A DNA stretch of 64,000 nucleotides from NCBI RefSeq assembly GCF_032854445.1, contig NC_088296.1, positions 9,770,706-9,834,705 of the forward strand, read 5' to 3'. Positions within the stretch are counted from its first letter, which is position 1. Every line of letters starts with the position of its first letter. The notes under the pieces are model-generated. The model worked only from the letters and a program-made list of their open reading frames with translations. It ran no database searches and was not told where the DNA came from. The DNA is from Liolophura sinensis. Taxonomy: Eukaryota > Mollusca > Polyplacophora > Chitonida > Chitonidae. The translations under genes were made by a program, and so were the position numbers. Below, in pieces: positions 23,946 through 35,573 of this stretch.

Positions 23946-26900
23946 ACACCAATATACTTATAGGCTTACTCCAGAATATTTCACTTTAATACAATGCATA
24001 TGATGGTCAACCTGCGGATGGTCGTGGGCGTAGCGGAAGCTGGGCAGAGAAAGAAACCTATACAGCCCTACGGCTGGTGTCGGTTCCTCACAAACCATGC
24101 ATACAAAATTAATTAGCTGTAGGTCATAAAATTTATCACCTGTATACACAGTCCATGAGCCAAGGTTCCAAATTTCATGTATTGGTACCATCCAAGGTGA
24201 GCAATTCTCCTGGCCAATTTTTTTTATTGGTACATGTCTTTAGTTCTTGTTTTGATATGATAGCCTTCACAGATGTGTGCCTTTGTTTGGGTTATGCCCC
24301 ATTCAATAAAAATACTTATTTTTCAATTTGCTAACTCATGTATTGCCAACAGTCTTACAATAACAGCGCTATTTGCGTCCCCTCCCCCCCCCCCAATCAA
24401 CTCAGGAATAGAGCCTTTACCTTTAGCAATACTTCCTTAACTACTTCAAGCTAATCTTTTCAAATCTAATTGCAAAGACATTTGTTGACATTTTAGTGCT
24501 ATCTGGGTTGGAAGAGGGGTGAGCATCAGGAGGCGAGAAGGACTGCATCAGCAGTTTTTCTTGTAGCCAGAAAGCGACACAAGACATAAAATTTATGTTT
24601 TCTAAAATTTTGGGGCATTCTTCTGTGGTTGTGTTAACAATTATCTGTTGACTTCCGGTCTAAATATCCACATGGCAAATTCCAAATGGCACACAGTAGG
24701 AGTGTTTCCATGTCTCCAAACAACAAAGGAAATCGCAAGACTTTTGATTCTTTCAGAGGGACATTCACTCTTTCATTTATCACCATCCTGCTCCTTCATT
24801 TGAAGTGTCATAAGTTTTGCATGTTGGCTTTAATTACACAGCCATGGGTGTTGGCAATAATTGGTTTGTTGTACGGTCAAGCTGTCCAGAAAAGGAAGAA
24901 GATTTCTCTTCTCATCCGAAAAGCAAAGTAAAGTGACTCATCCAAATACCTCTGAAACATGATTCTTTGTCGACACTTTGACCTTGATGTTAAACCTGTC
25001 AAGCCAAGTACTGTTAGACTTAGAAGGGGAACATTCCTTATAAGAAGAGGTTTTCATTGTACACTTTCATTAACTTCTACAGTCAGTTTCTATCCTTCCC
25101 CTGTACTAGGCCTTGAAGAATAAATGAACTATTATGGAATAACACCGCTATTTCTGGAGGAGGACTTATGTTTGTGTACAATCTAGAGCTTCTCATGCAC
25201 GACTGCAGATTCGAGGTCCGTCTTGTGTAGGGCAAAGATTCTTTGGTCAAGTTTTTGGATTGCTGTTCTAAGTATGCCGCCACCTGCACCAAGCTAAGCA
25301 AACTGGATAGAAGGTTCGTTATTTTGTTTTGTTTTTTTTCCTTCATTAGAGAACAATTGCATCCGAATGATAATCCTTGAAACATCTAGCCTGCTTTACT
25401 GCTTGAAGAGAGTACGGGCACAATTTCATTTCCAAAGAGCGAATATCCTGAGATTATCAAACGTTTTGGGGTAGTTAGTGTATCCCTAGAAAATCTACAA
25501 GTGATAGGTACAGGTTAATCACGAGTACCTTTGGGTGGTAGAGTCAAGTCTTTGTCATGGTGAAAATATTACTGAACTAGCAGTCATGTTACATTTTTGT
25601 AATTTGTCCGTGTTCAGATTCTGTTGCCTGATGTCCACCCTCGTTGTAGGATGTTCCTCGAACCTAATCTTCTTGTGATATCAAGGATTCAGAGTCATCA
25701 TCAAAACATTAACGATGCCTGACTGTTCCATTTGCATAGAAGTGGATTCATCAACGAATGATATATCCATTAAGAAAATTTTTAGCTTTAGGGTCCATTC
25801 AGTCAATGCCTTTATGGCTCCATACAAGTATGTCTGTGAAATTTAATATAGTAGTTTAACAGAGTACTTTTATCAAGCGGCAAAAACCTTATGTGACGTC
25901 ACCGGTCACAATAAGGTCAGAAAAGGTCACTCAAGTATCCAGAGTTTTAAATGCAATGTAACAGGTTGTAAAAGTTTGAACAAATATTTCGTCATAATAC
26001 ACTTCAGAATATTTGTTTTGTCTTAACTTCAAAGTAGACATTTAAACTCTGCAAAGAGTATTACACAATAATTTAGTCCTTCATCTTAGTGTAACTTCAA
26101 TTACCAGTATTCTTGATGGAAAGTCAAAAAATCTGATGCAAGGTTTGCTCTGACATTGCAGTTTTCGGACTTGTAGATTACAGCTAAGGTAATGACACGG
26201 ACGTTTACATACCTGAGCTAATCTACCTTAACTCATTTTAATAACGGGTGTAAATAAGAGAACGACACAGCTAAGCATATGAACTGTTGATAAATATACA
26301 GTTCAACTGAATATTCAGCTAATAGCGTACACGAAATATAGACAAAATTTAGGCTGCTAAAATTCCTTTGCTTCGTAAACAATATAAACCACCCTTTTAA
26401 ATTGACCTTATTATATAATTAACTGAGACTCCAAGATATATTGTAATTCTTTTGTAATTTGCGCAACGCCTTACAAAGTTATTTTTTATTTTATCAAAAT
26501 GTGTGATAAATCTACCACTGTAGAACGGCTTCCATGTCTTAATTTTACTTTTACTGACCTAATAAACCGCCTCAGGTGTTACCAGTACCGTGTCTGGCCC
26601 ATTATCATTGTTCAATTTGCAGAACACCTTAAATGGCCTAAAAATTTAACAACAAAAGAACATTTAGGAGGTTAAAAATGTCATGAGATATTACCTTTAG
26701 TGCTAAAAGTTACATTTTCCCAGTTGTCTATCACTCCTCTCAAAGCACCTTTCTAAAATCAATTGAACTCCCAAAAGTAAATGTGTGGGCTCAATAAACC
26801 ACTTTCAGTCCGCTGTTTTCAGCCTGTCATTTCACTTCTATGTAAAGAAAATTTTACGTAAATGACTGATACTCGGGCTATTCCATCAGAGATTTTAGCA

Positions 26901-27290
26901 TGCAACATGATCGACCGGTAAAGAATAAAATTATGTAAGTAACATAATAAATACTTTTATTAAATCTTATTGAAAAAAAACCCCAAAAAATAAATGCAGA
27001 GATTTCATTCCACTTTCACCCATGTCAACATTTTATACGTCCATCTGTGTATTCAAAGGAAAATTGTCTTTGTCCAGGCTGCTTTGGAGAAAAATATGTC
27101 TTCCTTCAGATACATTTACATTTACTGGCTTCTTTATGATGTTTTTCGGGAACATGTTTAGCATTCGCGCTGTTTTATGGGTTTACTATGTAGGTACATT
27201 GTTCCTAAACACATTTACCGTATCATTTTGAACGCCATTAACATGATGAATAAATTATTTTAAATTTTAGAAAATAGTTTTTTGTTTCAA
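23946..27290. other. Intergenic; possible decayed coding sequence on minus at 24.7-25.8 kb
   Basis: On the minus strand, short acidic and polar open runs between 25800 and 25600 and an ATG frame at 25385-25083 look like broken coding sequence with stops between them. I do not recognise the family. A poly-C run lies at about 24380-24395. No intact gene. Confidence 0.3.
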
Positions 27291-27302
27291 GGACAGGTCA
27301 GA

Positions 27303-30300
27303 ATGAAACCTTGGTTACTTGTGATCCTCTCCCTAGTCTCCGGAACACGTTGTATTCAAGGTAGGTCATGTGTTTACTGTTTAAATTAGTTTTAAATAGT
27401 TAATGATTTATGGATTTAGTTGTTGTGTTAATCCTTTAATTAATCTGTTAATCTGATTATTGTTACAGAAACCTGGGTAACGCATCAGTTGTGGGTTACT
27501 TGCTCAAGTCAACTTCACCTCAATATAGGACTGATTGATTTTGATAGCCCTAGACAATACAACATTGTATCTGCGTTTCTCCTCATTGCAATGTTTTGTA
27601 GTCCTCGTCAATCATCGGTTTCCCCTCAATGCAATGTTGTGTTGTCCTTATAAACCCTGTGCTACACCTCGATGCAATCTTGTGTTGTCCTCATCAATCA
27701 TGTGCTACGCCTCGATGCAATGTTGTTTTGCCGTAGTCAGTCTTGGCTTTCGCGTCATTGCAATGTTGTGTAGTTCCCATCAATCATGTGCTACACCTCG
27801 ATGCAATGTTGTGTTGCCCTAGTCAGTCATGGGTTTCGCGTCATTGCAATGTTGTGTAGTCCTCATCAATCATGTGCTACGCCTCGATGCAATGTTGTGT
27901 TGTCCTCATCAGTCATGTGCTACCCCTGGATGCAATGTTGTGTAGTCCTCATCAATCATGTGCTACGCTTCGATGCAGTGCTGTGTAGTCCTCGGTAATC
28001 ATGTGCTAACCTATACTTTTAACTGCCTGGCCAATGAATGGGTTAGCCTGTCAAGTTAAATCAACAGAGGAGTACTTCATTCAGGAAAAAACAAGTCTAC
28101 TGATAAAAACTGGCCCGGAGATTAAACTTTTGGTATGATTTTTATTGTTCATTGTTTCTACGCTACAGTGAAATGTAGGTGAACATGTGTTAATGTTAAC
28201 TGTTTGAATTATTCTTTAATCTCTGCACACACAACAACCAAAGTTTAATAGAGCATTGTGTCTGCAATGGCATAAAGGGGTGGGTGTATGGAATGAGGGA
28301 AGCAAAAGGTAGTTGAAAACACACAAAACGCACTCCCCATGCCCCTCTTTTATCACCGCTAACACTAGAGAGCGACTCTGCGCTGTAAGGAGTATGTACA
28401 TGACAAAGATTACGTTTTTTTATTGATATTAACACAAGCTATTTGTTATTTAAATGTGTGAATAAAATGCTGTGAATGTTTTGGAGGAAATTAATTTTGT
28501 GCATAATTACATGCATTAACAGTCGTACAAAGTCCTCTTATAATATACGAATAATATTGGCATGACTAATTACAATATTGTCTGCTGCATAACACGTTTC
28601 TCTATATCTGCACGTGATCATATCTGACTGAAAAATTTCGATAATTCACCTCCAACATGAAAAGGAGCTGGTCCTATCAAAGTTTGTCCAAGTGTGTAAC
28701 ATTCGTGATTTATTCATTTTAGGCGCCTCCCTGGATGAGAAGTGTCAGGATGACAGCGAATGTGCAGTTCCAAACACAGTGTGCAAGCCTGATCACTGTT
28801 TGGTATCCACCTGTCAGTGTAACATGGGATACAGGCCGAACGCTCAAACAATGCAATTTGACAAAGGTGAGCATAATACACGATTTAGACAAATCTTCCA
28901 ACGTGTAAGTAATTTTGGCAGTGAAATGACTCAGACCTAAACAAGGTATCTCTCAATATAGTTTTCGTCTTCATCCTTTTTGTGAGAATGGCTTATTTGT
29001 CTGTTTATTTCGTGAAATACAATAACAGTACACAATAACGTGTTTCACAGGTGCATACACGTTGGTTGTAAGGTTTGGGAACTGGTTAGAACTCAACTCT
29101 ATTTAGGTAGTTATCTGAAAAACATCCCTGCTCTAACAGCTACAAAAGTGTTGAAACCACTACATTATGGGTAAGGTAAAATGATACAGGTAGTCTTTCC
29201 TAAAGTGTAACAAAAAATGTGGAATATTAAAACTGAAGGATAATACGTATCGCAACCAAGTGTGTCCTCTCATATCTACATCGAGTGACGTTACGCATAC
29301 GAACACATGCAGTCATCCACTGCTTAAGTATAACCACAAATAACGCAGATCGTTCGAGCAACATTTTGAGGTCAATACAGCATAATTGCCATCCTCAACG
29401 TCATACGTTAAGGAAACATTGCACCAGGAAAGATTTGAGGGCGCCAAACATTTTCACTTTGAGAACTCTTCAGTTATAGGGGTTAAATTAAATAATTGAA
29501 TATAAATGCTTTTGAAACATATTGTAAAATGTATTACTGTTCCCTCTGTTTAAGGGTTTAAACTCTGCGTAGCGAGATATCCAATCTTAAAACATTAAAA
29601 TCAATGAACACTGAAACAATACGCTGGTGACACGCCACCCAGGGGCATTGGGCTTCAATAGTAAATCGGTTTGATTTCGGTTTGATTCCTCTTTGGCGAC
29701 AGGTCGCCGGGACTATTAGTCGGTAGATTAATGAATGTTATTTTTTTCCCGGAAGTTGTAGCTATAATGGTGGCTGTAGTTGTCGTGCAGGAACTTAAAA
29801 AGCATCGGAAGAAACAAGGGAGGATTGGAATCGAACTCGCCTCCCTATCTGCCAACGGCTGATTTGCTTGTTGCGGCAGTGACATTTTGATCTAATAAGC
29901 CATAGGTCATAAGCGTCCACGGAAGTTTTTACCCCAATGTGCGAGTAACATCTCCCGTAAATCTTTATGTACGTTGATATTACCAATCTGCCTAATGATA
30001 GTAGTATATTGCACAATATCATCGAATCTCAAGCAAATTCTGTTGAATAAGAAATGGTGAAATTAAAATCTGATCTCAGAAATGGCAAATTGATACAGGT
30101 TATTCCTTGACAGGATTCGGTCTTGTGATTCTATTTTAAGAACTTTAAATTGGGAACTCTTAAAACTCCCTTACGCCTTTAACGAAACGACACAAAACTC
30201 TTGTGTTCTTTCTTCTATTACTGTAAAATAATTGGCATATGAAGTGTACCAGCACTGCAACGTCACAGAGGGAAACAGTGTGTTTTACTGCGATTAGGAC

Positions 30301-33300
30301 CTTCTGTGTAGCTCGTCCGAGGGGTGTCCCATTAGATTGTTATTTGTTTTTAAATTTATTGTTTTATCAAAATGGTGACAGGTTTGAGACTTCCACATTA
30401 TAGATCTGATCTAATATTTTAAATTGTACTGATTTTTGAATTCTGAAAATATCTTTAACAGTAGTTTGCAGTAGTACAACATTTAATCCACCCTCGACTT
30501 CGACAAGCAAATCAGCGTCATCCACCACGTCCACACGGTCTACGTTGTCATCGGCTTCCACAGTTCACCCCAGGAATACAGCCAGTGAAACAACGAGAAC
30601 AGTACCTCCTGTACTGCTTGGTCAGAACTGTACGAGTGTTAGAAAATGTGCCGATCCTCGAGCAGTGTGTCGACCACATCGATGTGACGGAATGGTTTGT
30701 CAGTGTGATGTCGGATACATAACCAATGCTCAGCTGAACATTTGTGAGAAAGGTTTGTTTTTTTGTTTTGTTTTCCTGTTGTTTTTTTTTTTTTTTGTAT
30801 TATTTTTATTGAAGAAATCAATCGAAGTTTGACCAAAGAGGATTTGCTGCTTTGAATCTGGAAGTTTGTCAGGTAAATGTTGTTTGTTTACTCGCGGGAC
30901 TGTGGTTTTCTCCTTTCACAAATCAACTATCACTAAGTAATTCAAAAAATATATCATATATTTTGCCATTTTGGACATAATACTGACCTGACACAGTTAG
31001 TCATACTGGGTGTAGCAACGATTAATGTTCTGTTCTTTTCAGAAATCTCATACATAAACTAACGTTTTTTAACGTGGATCAAACATCCCGTAAATGCTAT
31101 ACAGATGCGGATACATCTTTCTATTTACCTTGTACCGTACTGACCATTTTATGGAAAACCAAAAAACACTTCTGTTCAGTAAGAAAAGACAACGTATATA
31201 TTTAACTTTTTGTCGGCACTGTAACGATTATAACTATCAACTTGTCTTTAGCCAGTCTCATCGGAGAACCTTGCAACAAAACCAGAGATTGTCTGCCAAG
31301 GCACTCCGTGTGTAACTCGAAGAATCTGTGCGTGTGCCACCCCAATTTCAGAGCCACATCAGACAATTTTTGGTGCATTGGGACCGGTTACAAAGCACTC
31401 AGCGACAGTTGTACCACGGGCGATAAGTGTGGGATAGGAGCGGACTGTCAATCCGGCAAATGCGCATGCGTCAAATGGCACGCCCCTTGGGGCAAAGAAG
31501 AGAAGTGGTTCGGAATTCCGGCGTCAAAGTTCAGTCAGTGTGAAAACACTAATGCTACTCTGAGTAAGTACACAAACAAATGAAATCATTCTTATGCAAA
31601 AGTCTTTTCGTAACAGAACACCATAATATCGTGGCGTTTTTGACCGCTATCTTAGTGACCCCTCAGAGGCCCGCGCCAAAGACGCGGAACACGCGCCCAT
31701 CACCCTGAGAAGGAGGAGTACTGCCATTGTGACGCTAAGGTCACGGTCAAGAATGAACGCTGTCAACCAACATAGAATCCGTGTTCATACAATGCGAAAG
31801 TTAATATCAACTCGTGGAATGAATGTATGTATATGTGTGGCTGGGGTTTAGAGTCGTACTTAACAACAGTTCAGTCATATGACGTCGGTTGCCCTTAGGT
31901 GAATGTACATACCTTGTGTATTCATGTGGCAGGGCGAGCCCATGCCGCGAAAGTACTGCCGTCGCTAAAATACAATGCCAAAGACACCGTCTTCAACAAC
32001 TCGCCCCTGGAGGTAATGTTGATTACATCCGACACCAAATCAGCGACATTCTCATCAAAGCACCCAAGCAAAAACCAAATATCCCCCGAGAAGAAAGAAC
32101 GGCCATCAAGAATCTACGCTCCGATAATACCATCACCATCGCCCCTGCAGACAAAGGAAGAGCCACAGTTATACTTGACAAGAACAAATTCAACCAACTA
32201 GTCAACGACATGCTCAGCGACACAACGACATACAGGCAAATAACCAAAGACCCCACACCGAAACTAGAAAGAGAATTTAGGGCAAAACTCAAAGCCCTGC
32301 AGAACAGCAATGAAATCGACATCCAACTGTATCGAAAGCTCAACACCACGGACCCTAGAGCACCTTACGCCAGGGCAACCATCAAAGTTCATAAGAACCC
32401 GATCAAAGCTCGACTCCTGATCTGCTCCAGAGGCACTGTCCACTACGACACGGCACAGTACCTCACTAAACTCCTAACACCGCTGGGTAAAACTTCCAAA
32501 TCTTACATCAAAGACTCTGCAGAATTTTGCAACAAAATTAAAGACATTCCAGGCACAGCCCAACTGATCAGTTACGACGTCATCGACCTATTTACCAATA
32601 TCCGTAGAGTAGAATCCCTAGACATCATACGACAGAAGCTGAACAGCGGACAACACCCTCTCAACACAGCCATGAAACCTGACAGCATAGTCAGCCTTCT
32701 GGACTCGTGTATGCATTCCATCTATTTCACGTGGGGGGATGACATATATGAACAACTCCACGGTTTACCGATGGGATCTCCCCTATCACCACTTATCTCC
32801 GAAATATACATGACAGAATTTGAGAACAAAGTCTTAGCTGCAAGCCCCATCAAACCGTTGTGTTGGTTCCGTAAGGTAGATGACACATTCGTAGCCCTAA
32901 ACAAGACTGACAACCCCCAGTCCCTACTTGACCACCTCAACACCCAGAACAACAGGATACAGTTCAACATGGAACAAGAATGCAACAAAACCATACCGTT
33001 TCTGGATGTACTTATTAGCAAGAGGAACGACAAACTCCTCACTTCAGTATACCGCAAACCCACACACTCAGACCAATACGTAAATTACCAATCTAACCAA
33101 CCTAATCGGATCAAGAGGGCAATAATATCTACCCTAACAAAACGAGCCCTATAGATATCCAGTATCAACCTCCAAGAAGAAATAAATCACCTCAAAACAG
33201 CCTTCACCACCCAAAACCGATACCCCCCACAATTAGTGGAGAGAACGATCAGTAAAATCCTCAATCCAGCTAACAAGACCAGAGCAACGAGACCCGACCA

Positions 33301-34989
33301 CCCCAATATATATATAACCATTCCGTATATAGGCACACCAAGCTACCAGATAAGAAGACTCCTACATGACAAACTGAACATACAAACAACGTTTACCTCC
33401 GCCTCTAACCTTAAAGCCCTACCCAAAGCCAATGGAAAGAAACAGCCAACCCATAGGGAAGAACCCAAAGGATCTGTGTACTGCATTAATTGTGATTGTC
33501 AACAGCAATACATTGGAGAAACCGGTAGACCACTCAATGTCAGAATTGCAGAGCACAAAGCCTCAGTAGAAAAATTAGATGGAAAATCAGCTTTCAGTGA
33601 CCACTTCAGAGCCCATCCAGAACACCAACTCCAATGGAACACAGTTCATACCCTACAGACTATAAAAGAAGGAAACTGCTGGAGGCCATCATGATCCGAC
33701 GACACAATCCACAGCTTAACCGAGACAGCGGGTACCACCTACCGAGCGCCTACAATGACCTCATCAGATTAGACAGTGACCTCCTTAAACCCTGAAGCCA
33801 TTAACCCTGAAGTTATTATCTATGTTACATTGTTGCCTGTTTTTGACACCACTCACTCTCTTACTGTATATATGTTGTCTTGTATCTCTGTATATTCATA
33901 TGGTTTGATAACGATGTAAGAACCTACATCGAAACGTCACCAACACAATAAATCCAGGAGTTGTTATCCATAAGTAATGCCTCTGTCAATCAAAGACACT
34001 GTACATGACACCCCATCCAGTCACATATACTGACACCAAAGTAACCAGTCCTGTTCCCTTACTTTAGTCTCTAAGTGTTGAACGCCAAGCGGGATAGCAA
34101 CAAGTATCATTTTAAAGTCTTTGGTATGGCCCACCCGTGGTGTTATCCCAGGTTTCCCGACTTCGAGGAGGACGCTCTCACCATTAAGCCATCGAAGCGG
34201 TCATCGTGGAATGAAAGTAAAGCTGCTTTCATACGATGCAATTTGTGGTACTGACCTGTAGAATTCGACACGTGCGTTAAAATTAGGAAATTACTGAAGC
34301 CTAGTTCAGAAGCTGGAATTTTTTGTTCAATGCGAAAGGGCGCTTGAACAGCCCAGATCTATTCTGTTAGTCGATTACAACTGGTCGACTCGAGTATCAT
34401 TCCTGGGGAACGCGACTTTAAGCAAACTATGCTGTGTACCATTTGTGTCTTTCGAATGAATACAGATGCCAACCATCACGCTTCGAAGGTTTTTGCATTC
34501 TAAGTCATCTAGACATTAGATTTAGACGATAACAGAGAGTGGTTTTGTTGGGGGAAATCCCAGTGCCATCGGTAAAGCACTTGTCTTTGGCAAGTTCCTG
34601 ACGTACTCTCTCACCTGTACGGCGTCAGATGTATATGCACTACATTGGGATGGAAGTGAAGCGGTCTCCAAGGAACCCGGCACTGCGCTAACGGCCACAC
34701 GAGCGCCGTCGACGCCCTATGAACACGAAGGGCGCAGTGAAAGTAACGGTAAAAACCGTTGTCGAATCCTAAATATTACTCCTACGTGTTGAGGAAATCA
34801 TGCTGTTTCACCTTTACACAAATAACAAATTTACTCTGTGTTACAGACGAATGTAACGGAACAACATTTGCTCCACAAAGCCCGTTATGTCAAGCAGACC
34901 AGGACTTCATACTTCAGTGCACACTCGCCGGCGATCCAACAAAACTGAATGAGAATATAAAGCTACGAGTGAATAAACTTGTAAATTAA
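27303..34989 (+). CDS. EB-like gene 2: secreted cysteine-rich protein with Thr/Ser stalk, 5 exons, 315 aa
   Basis: Exons: 27303-27360, 28723-28866, 30462-30752, 31252-31563, 34847-34989. All GT-AG and all phase 1; lengths sum to 948 bp. Exon 1 encodes a signal peptide (MKPWLLVILSLVSGTRC). Exon 2 (144 bp) is the first cysteine module, but the last conserved cysteine is replaced (QFDKG instead of CEKG). Exon 3 adds a Thr/Ser-rich, mucin-like stalk (about residues 71-117, probably O-glycosylated) and then a second module with the intact ending. Exon 4 (312 bp) matches gene 1 exon 3 in length and cysteine positions. Exon 5 begins NECNG and ends at TAA 34987-34989, with AATAAA at 35067. No transmembrane segment. 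The function is unknown; EB/EGF-like is inferred from cysteine spacing. Intron 2-side arrays and a Penelope-like element in intron 4 do not disturb the frame. Confidence 0.82.
27575..28008 (+). repeat. 43-bp minisatellite, about 10 units, in gene 2 intron 1
   Basis: Unit core GATGCAATGTTGTGTTGTCC plus TCATCAATCATGTGCTACGC. The period is 43 bp (for example GATGCAAT at 27671 and 27714). Two units carry a GGGTTTCGCGTCATT variant. Confidence 0.92.
28009..28722. other. Rest of gene 2 intron 1
   Basis: No recognised feature beyond the exon 2 acceptor (TTCATTTTAG) at its end. Confidence 0.4.
28867..30461. other. Gene 2 intron 2
   Basis: Mostly unrecognised. At about 29690-29885 a minus-strand segment has a tRNA-like B box (GAGTTCGATTCCAATCC) with a plausible A-box segment upstream, suggesting an old tRNA-derived SINE of another family. 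Confidence 0.35.
31834..31966 (-). mobile_element. SINE family A variant, tail half, split by the Penelope-like element
   Basis: GGCTGGGGTTTAGAGTCGTA, CAGTTCAGTCATATGACGTC and TTCATGTGGCAGGGCG match the uninterrupted copy at 58945-59225 up to about 31966. The element continues after the insertion at about 33975. Confidence 0.7.
31967..33784 (+). pseudogene. Penelope-like reverse transcriptase with GIY-YIG endonuclease, broken
   Basis: The reverse transcriptase domain shows the family motifs: APADKGRATVI, IKVHKNP, YDVIDLFTNI, LPMGSPLSP and a catalytic-box region reading RKVDDTF, where Y is usual before VDD. It is followed by a GIY-YIG nuclease (VY...YIGETGRPLNVRIAEHK). The frame is interrupted by an in-frame TAG at 33152-33154, between the RT and the nuclease, and by a frameshift near 33670, after which the usual C-terminus continues in another frame to TGA at about 33794. 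A start codon upstream at 31889 lies in SINE sequence and is not the element's own. It would copy its RNA into DNA at a nicked target, but this copy cannot make an intact protein. Confidence 0.85.
33905..33938 (+). ncRNA. Hammerhead-like motif at the 3' end of the Penelope-like element
   Basis: TTGATAA, a perfect 7-bp hairpin (CGATGTA / TACATCG around AGAACC), then GAAACGTC. Hammerhead ribozymes are known in Penelope-like elements, with the core CTGATGA - stem II - GAAA. Here two core bases differ, so it is probably inactive. Confidence 0.5.
33975..34205 (-). mobile_element. SINE family A variant, head half, after the Penelope insertion
   Basis: Continues the copy broken at 31966: CACTGTACATGACACC, CCAGTCCTGTTCCCTTACTT, GTTGAACGCCAAGCGGGATA, and a degraded tRNA-like head complement (GAGGACGCTCTCACCATTAA). 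Confidence 0.65.
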
Positions 34990-35066
34990 CTCCCTTCTTG
35001 CTGTACTATTTTCTGTACTATACAAATTAAAATACTGTACTAAATTAAGGTGCAAATCATCGCATG

Positions 35067-35072
35067 AATAAA
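35067..35072 (+). terminator. Poly(A) signal of EB-like gene 2
   Basis: AATAAA 78 bp after the stop codon, repeated as AATAAATAAG. Confidence 0.55.
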
Positions 35073-35573
35073 TAAGAAATCAAGTGTATTTGAGTGTTTG
35101 ACAGATTATTTTTTGCTGATTTACAGAATTGATGAATTAATCGGCTGAATAATAAGCAGTCTGTCTGCATGTTTACGTCGTGTCAGAAATTTTTGTCTTT
35201 ATTTTGATAGTACTGATTTACTGAGGCAATGCTATGTATGACAATTCAAAAACTTCCACCATAATGACGGACAGGCAACGGGTGGATTTCTTGTTCTGTT
35301 GATAAAAGACGATCATTTTCACATTTTCAAACAAGGAAGGGACGTAACTCCTCCCTTTAAATATTCCCACACAACAAGTTATCTTCTTGGTACATCTGCT
35401 CTAGTACATACACATTTTCCATCTTGTTCATATACGCGTTTGTAAAACGCACAGTAAGGAAATTATTTACAGAAAATTGCAGTTAATAATTTGTGCGTGG
35501 AACGCTCTGCGTGTCTAAAATCACAACGTCATTTCAAGGTCACGTTAGACAGGAATGGACATTTTTCAAACCG

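Larger units (their letters stand above)
31966..33970 (+). mobile_element. Penelope-like retroelement, 5'-truncated and decayed
   Basis: About 2 kb comprising an RT-GIY-YIG coding region and a short 3' tail. The left edge lies inside the N-terminal coding region, so the 5' part is missing; the right edge is near AATAAATCCAGGAGTTGTTA. The flanks join into one SINE copy (31834-31966 plus 33975-34205), which fixes the insertion. It lies in intron 4 of EB-like gene 2, in the same orientation as the gene. Because it is sense, it could supply cryptic splice or polyadenylation signals. Confidence 0.85.

Noticed and set aside
31889-31966. ATG at 31889 as the start of the Penelope-like protein
   Set aside because: The first ~25 codons are SINE sequence shared with 58945-59225, so this is a chance fusion; the element's own start is missing.
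32023-33063. Two minus-strand frames of 108 and 113 codons
   Set aside because: Antisense to the reverse transcriptase, which has the family motifs.
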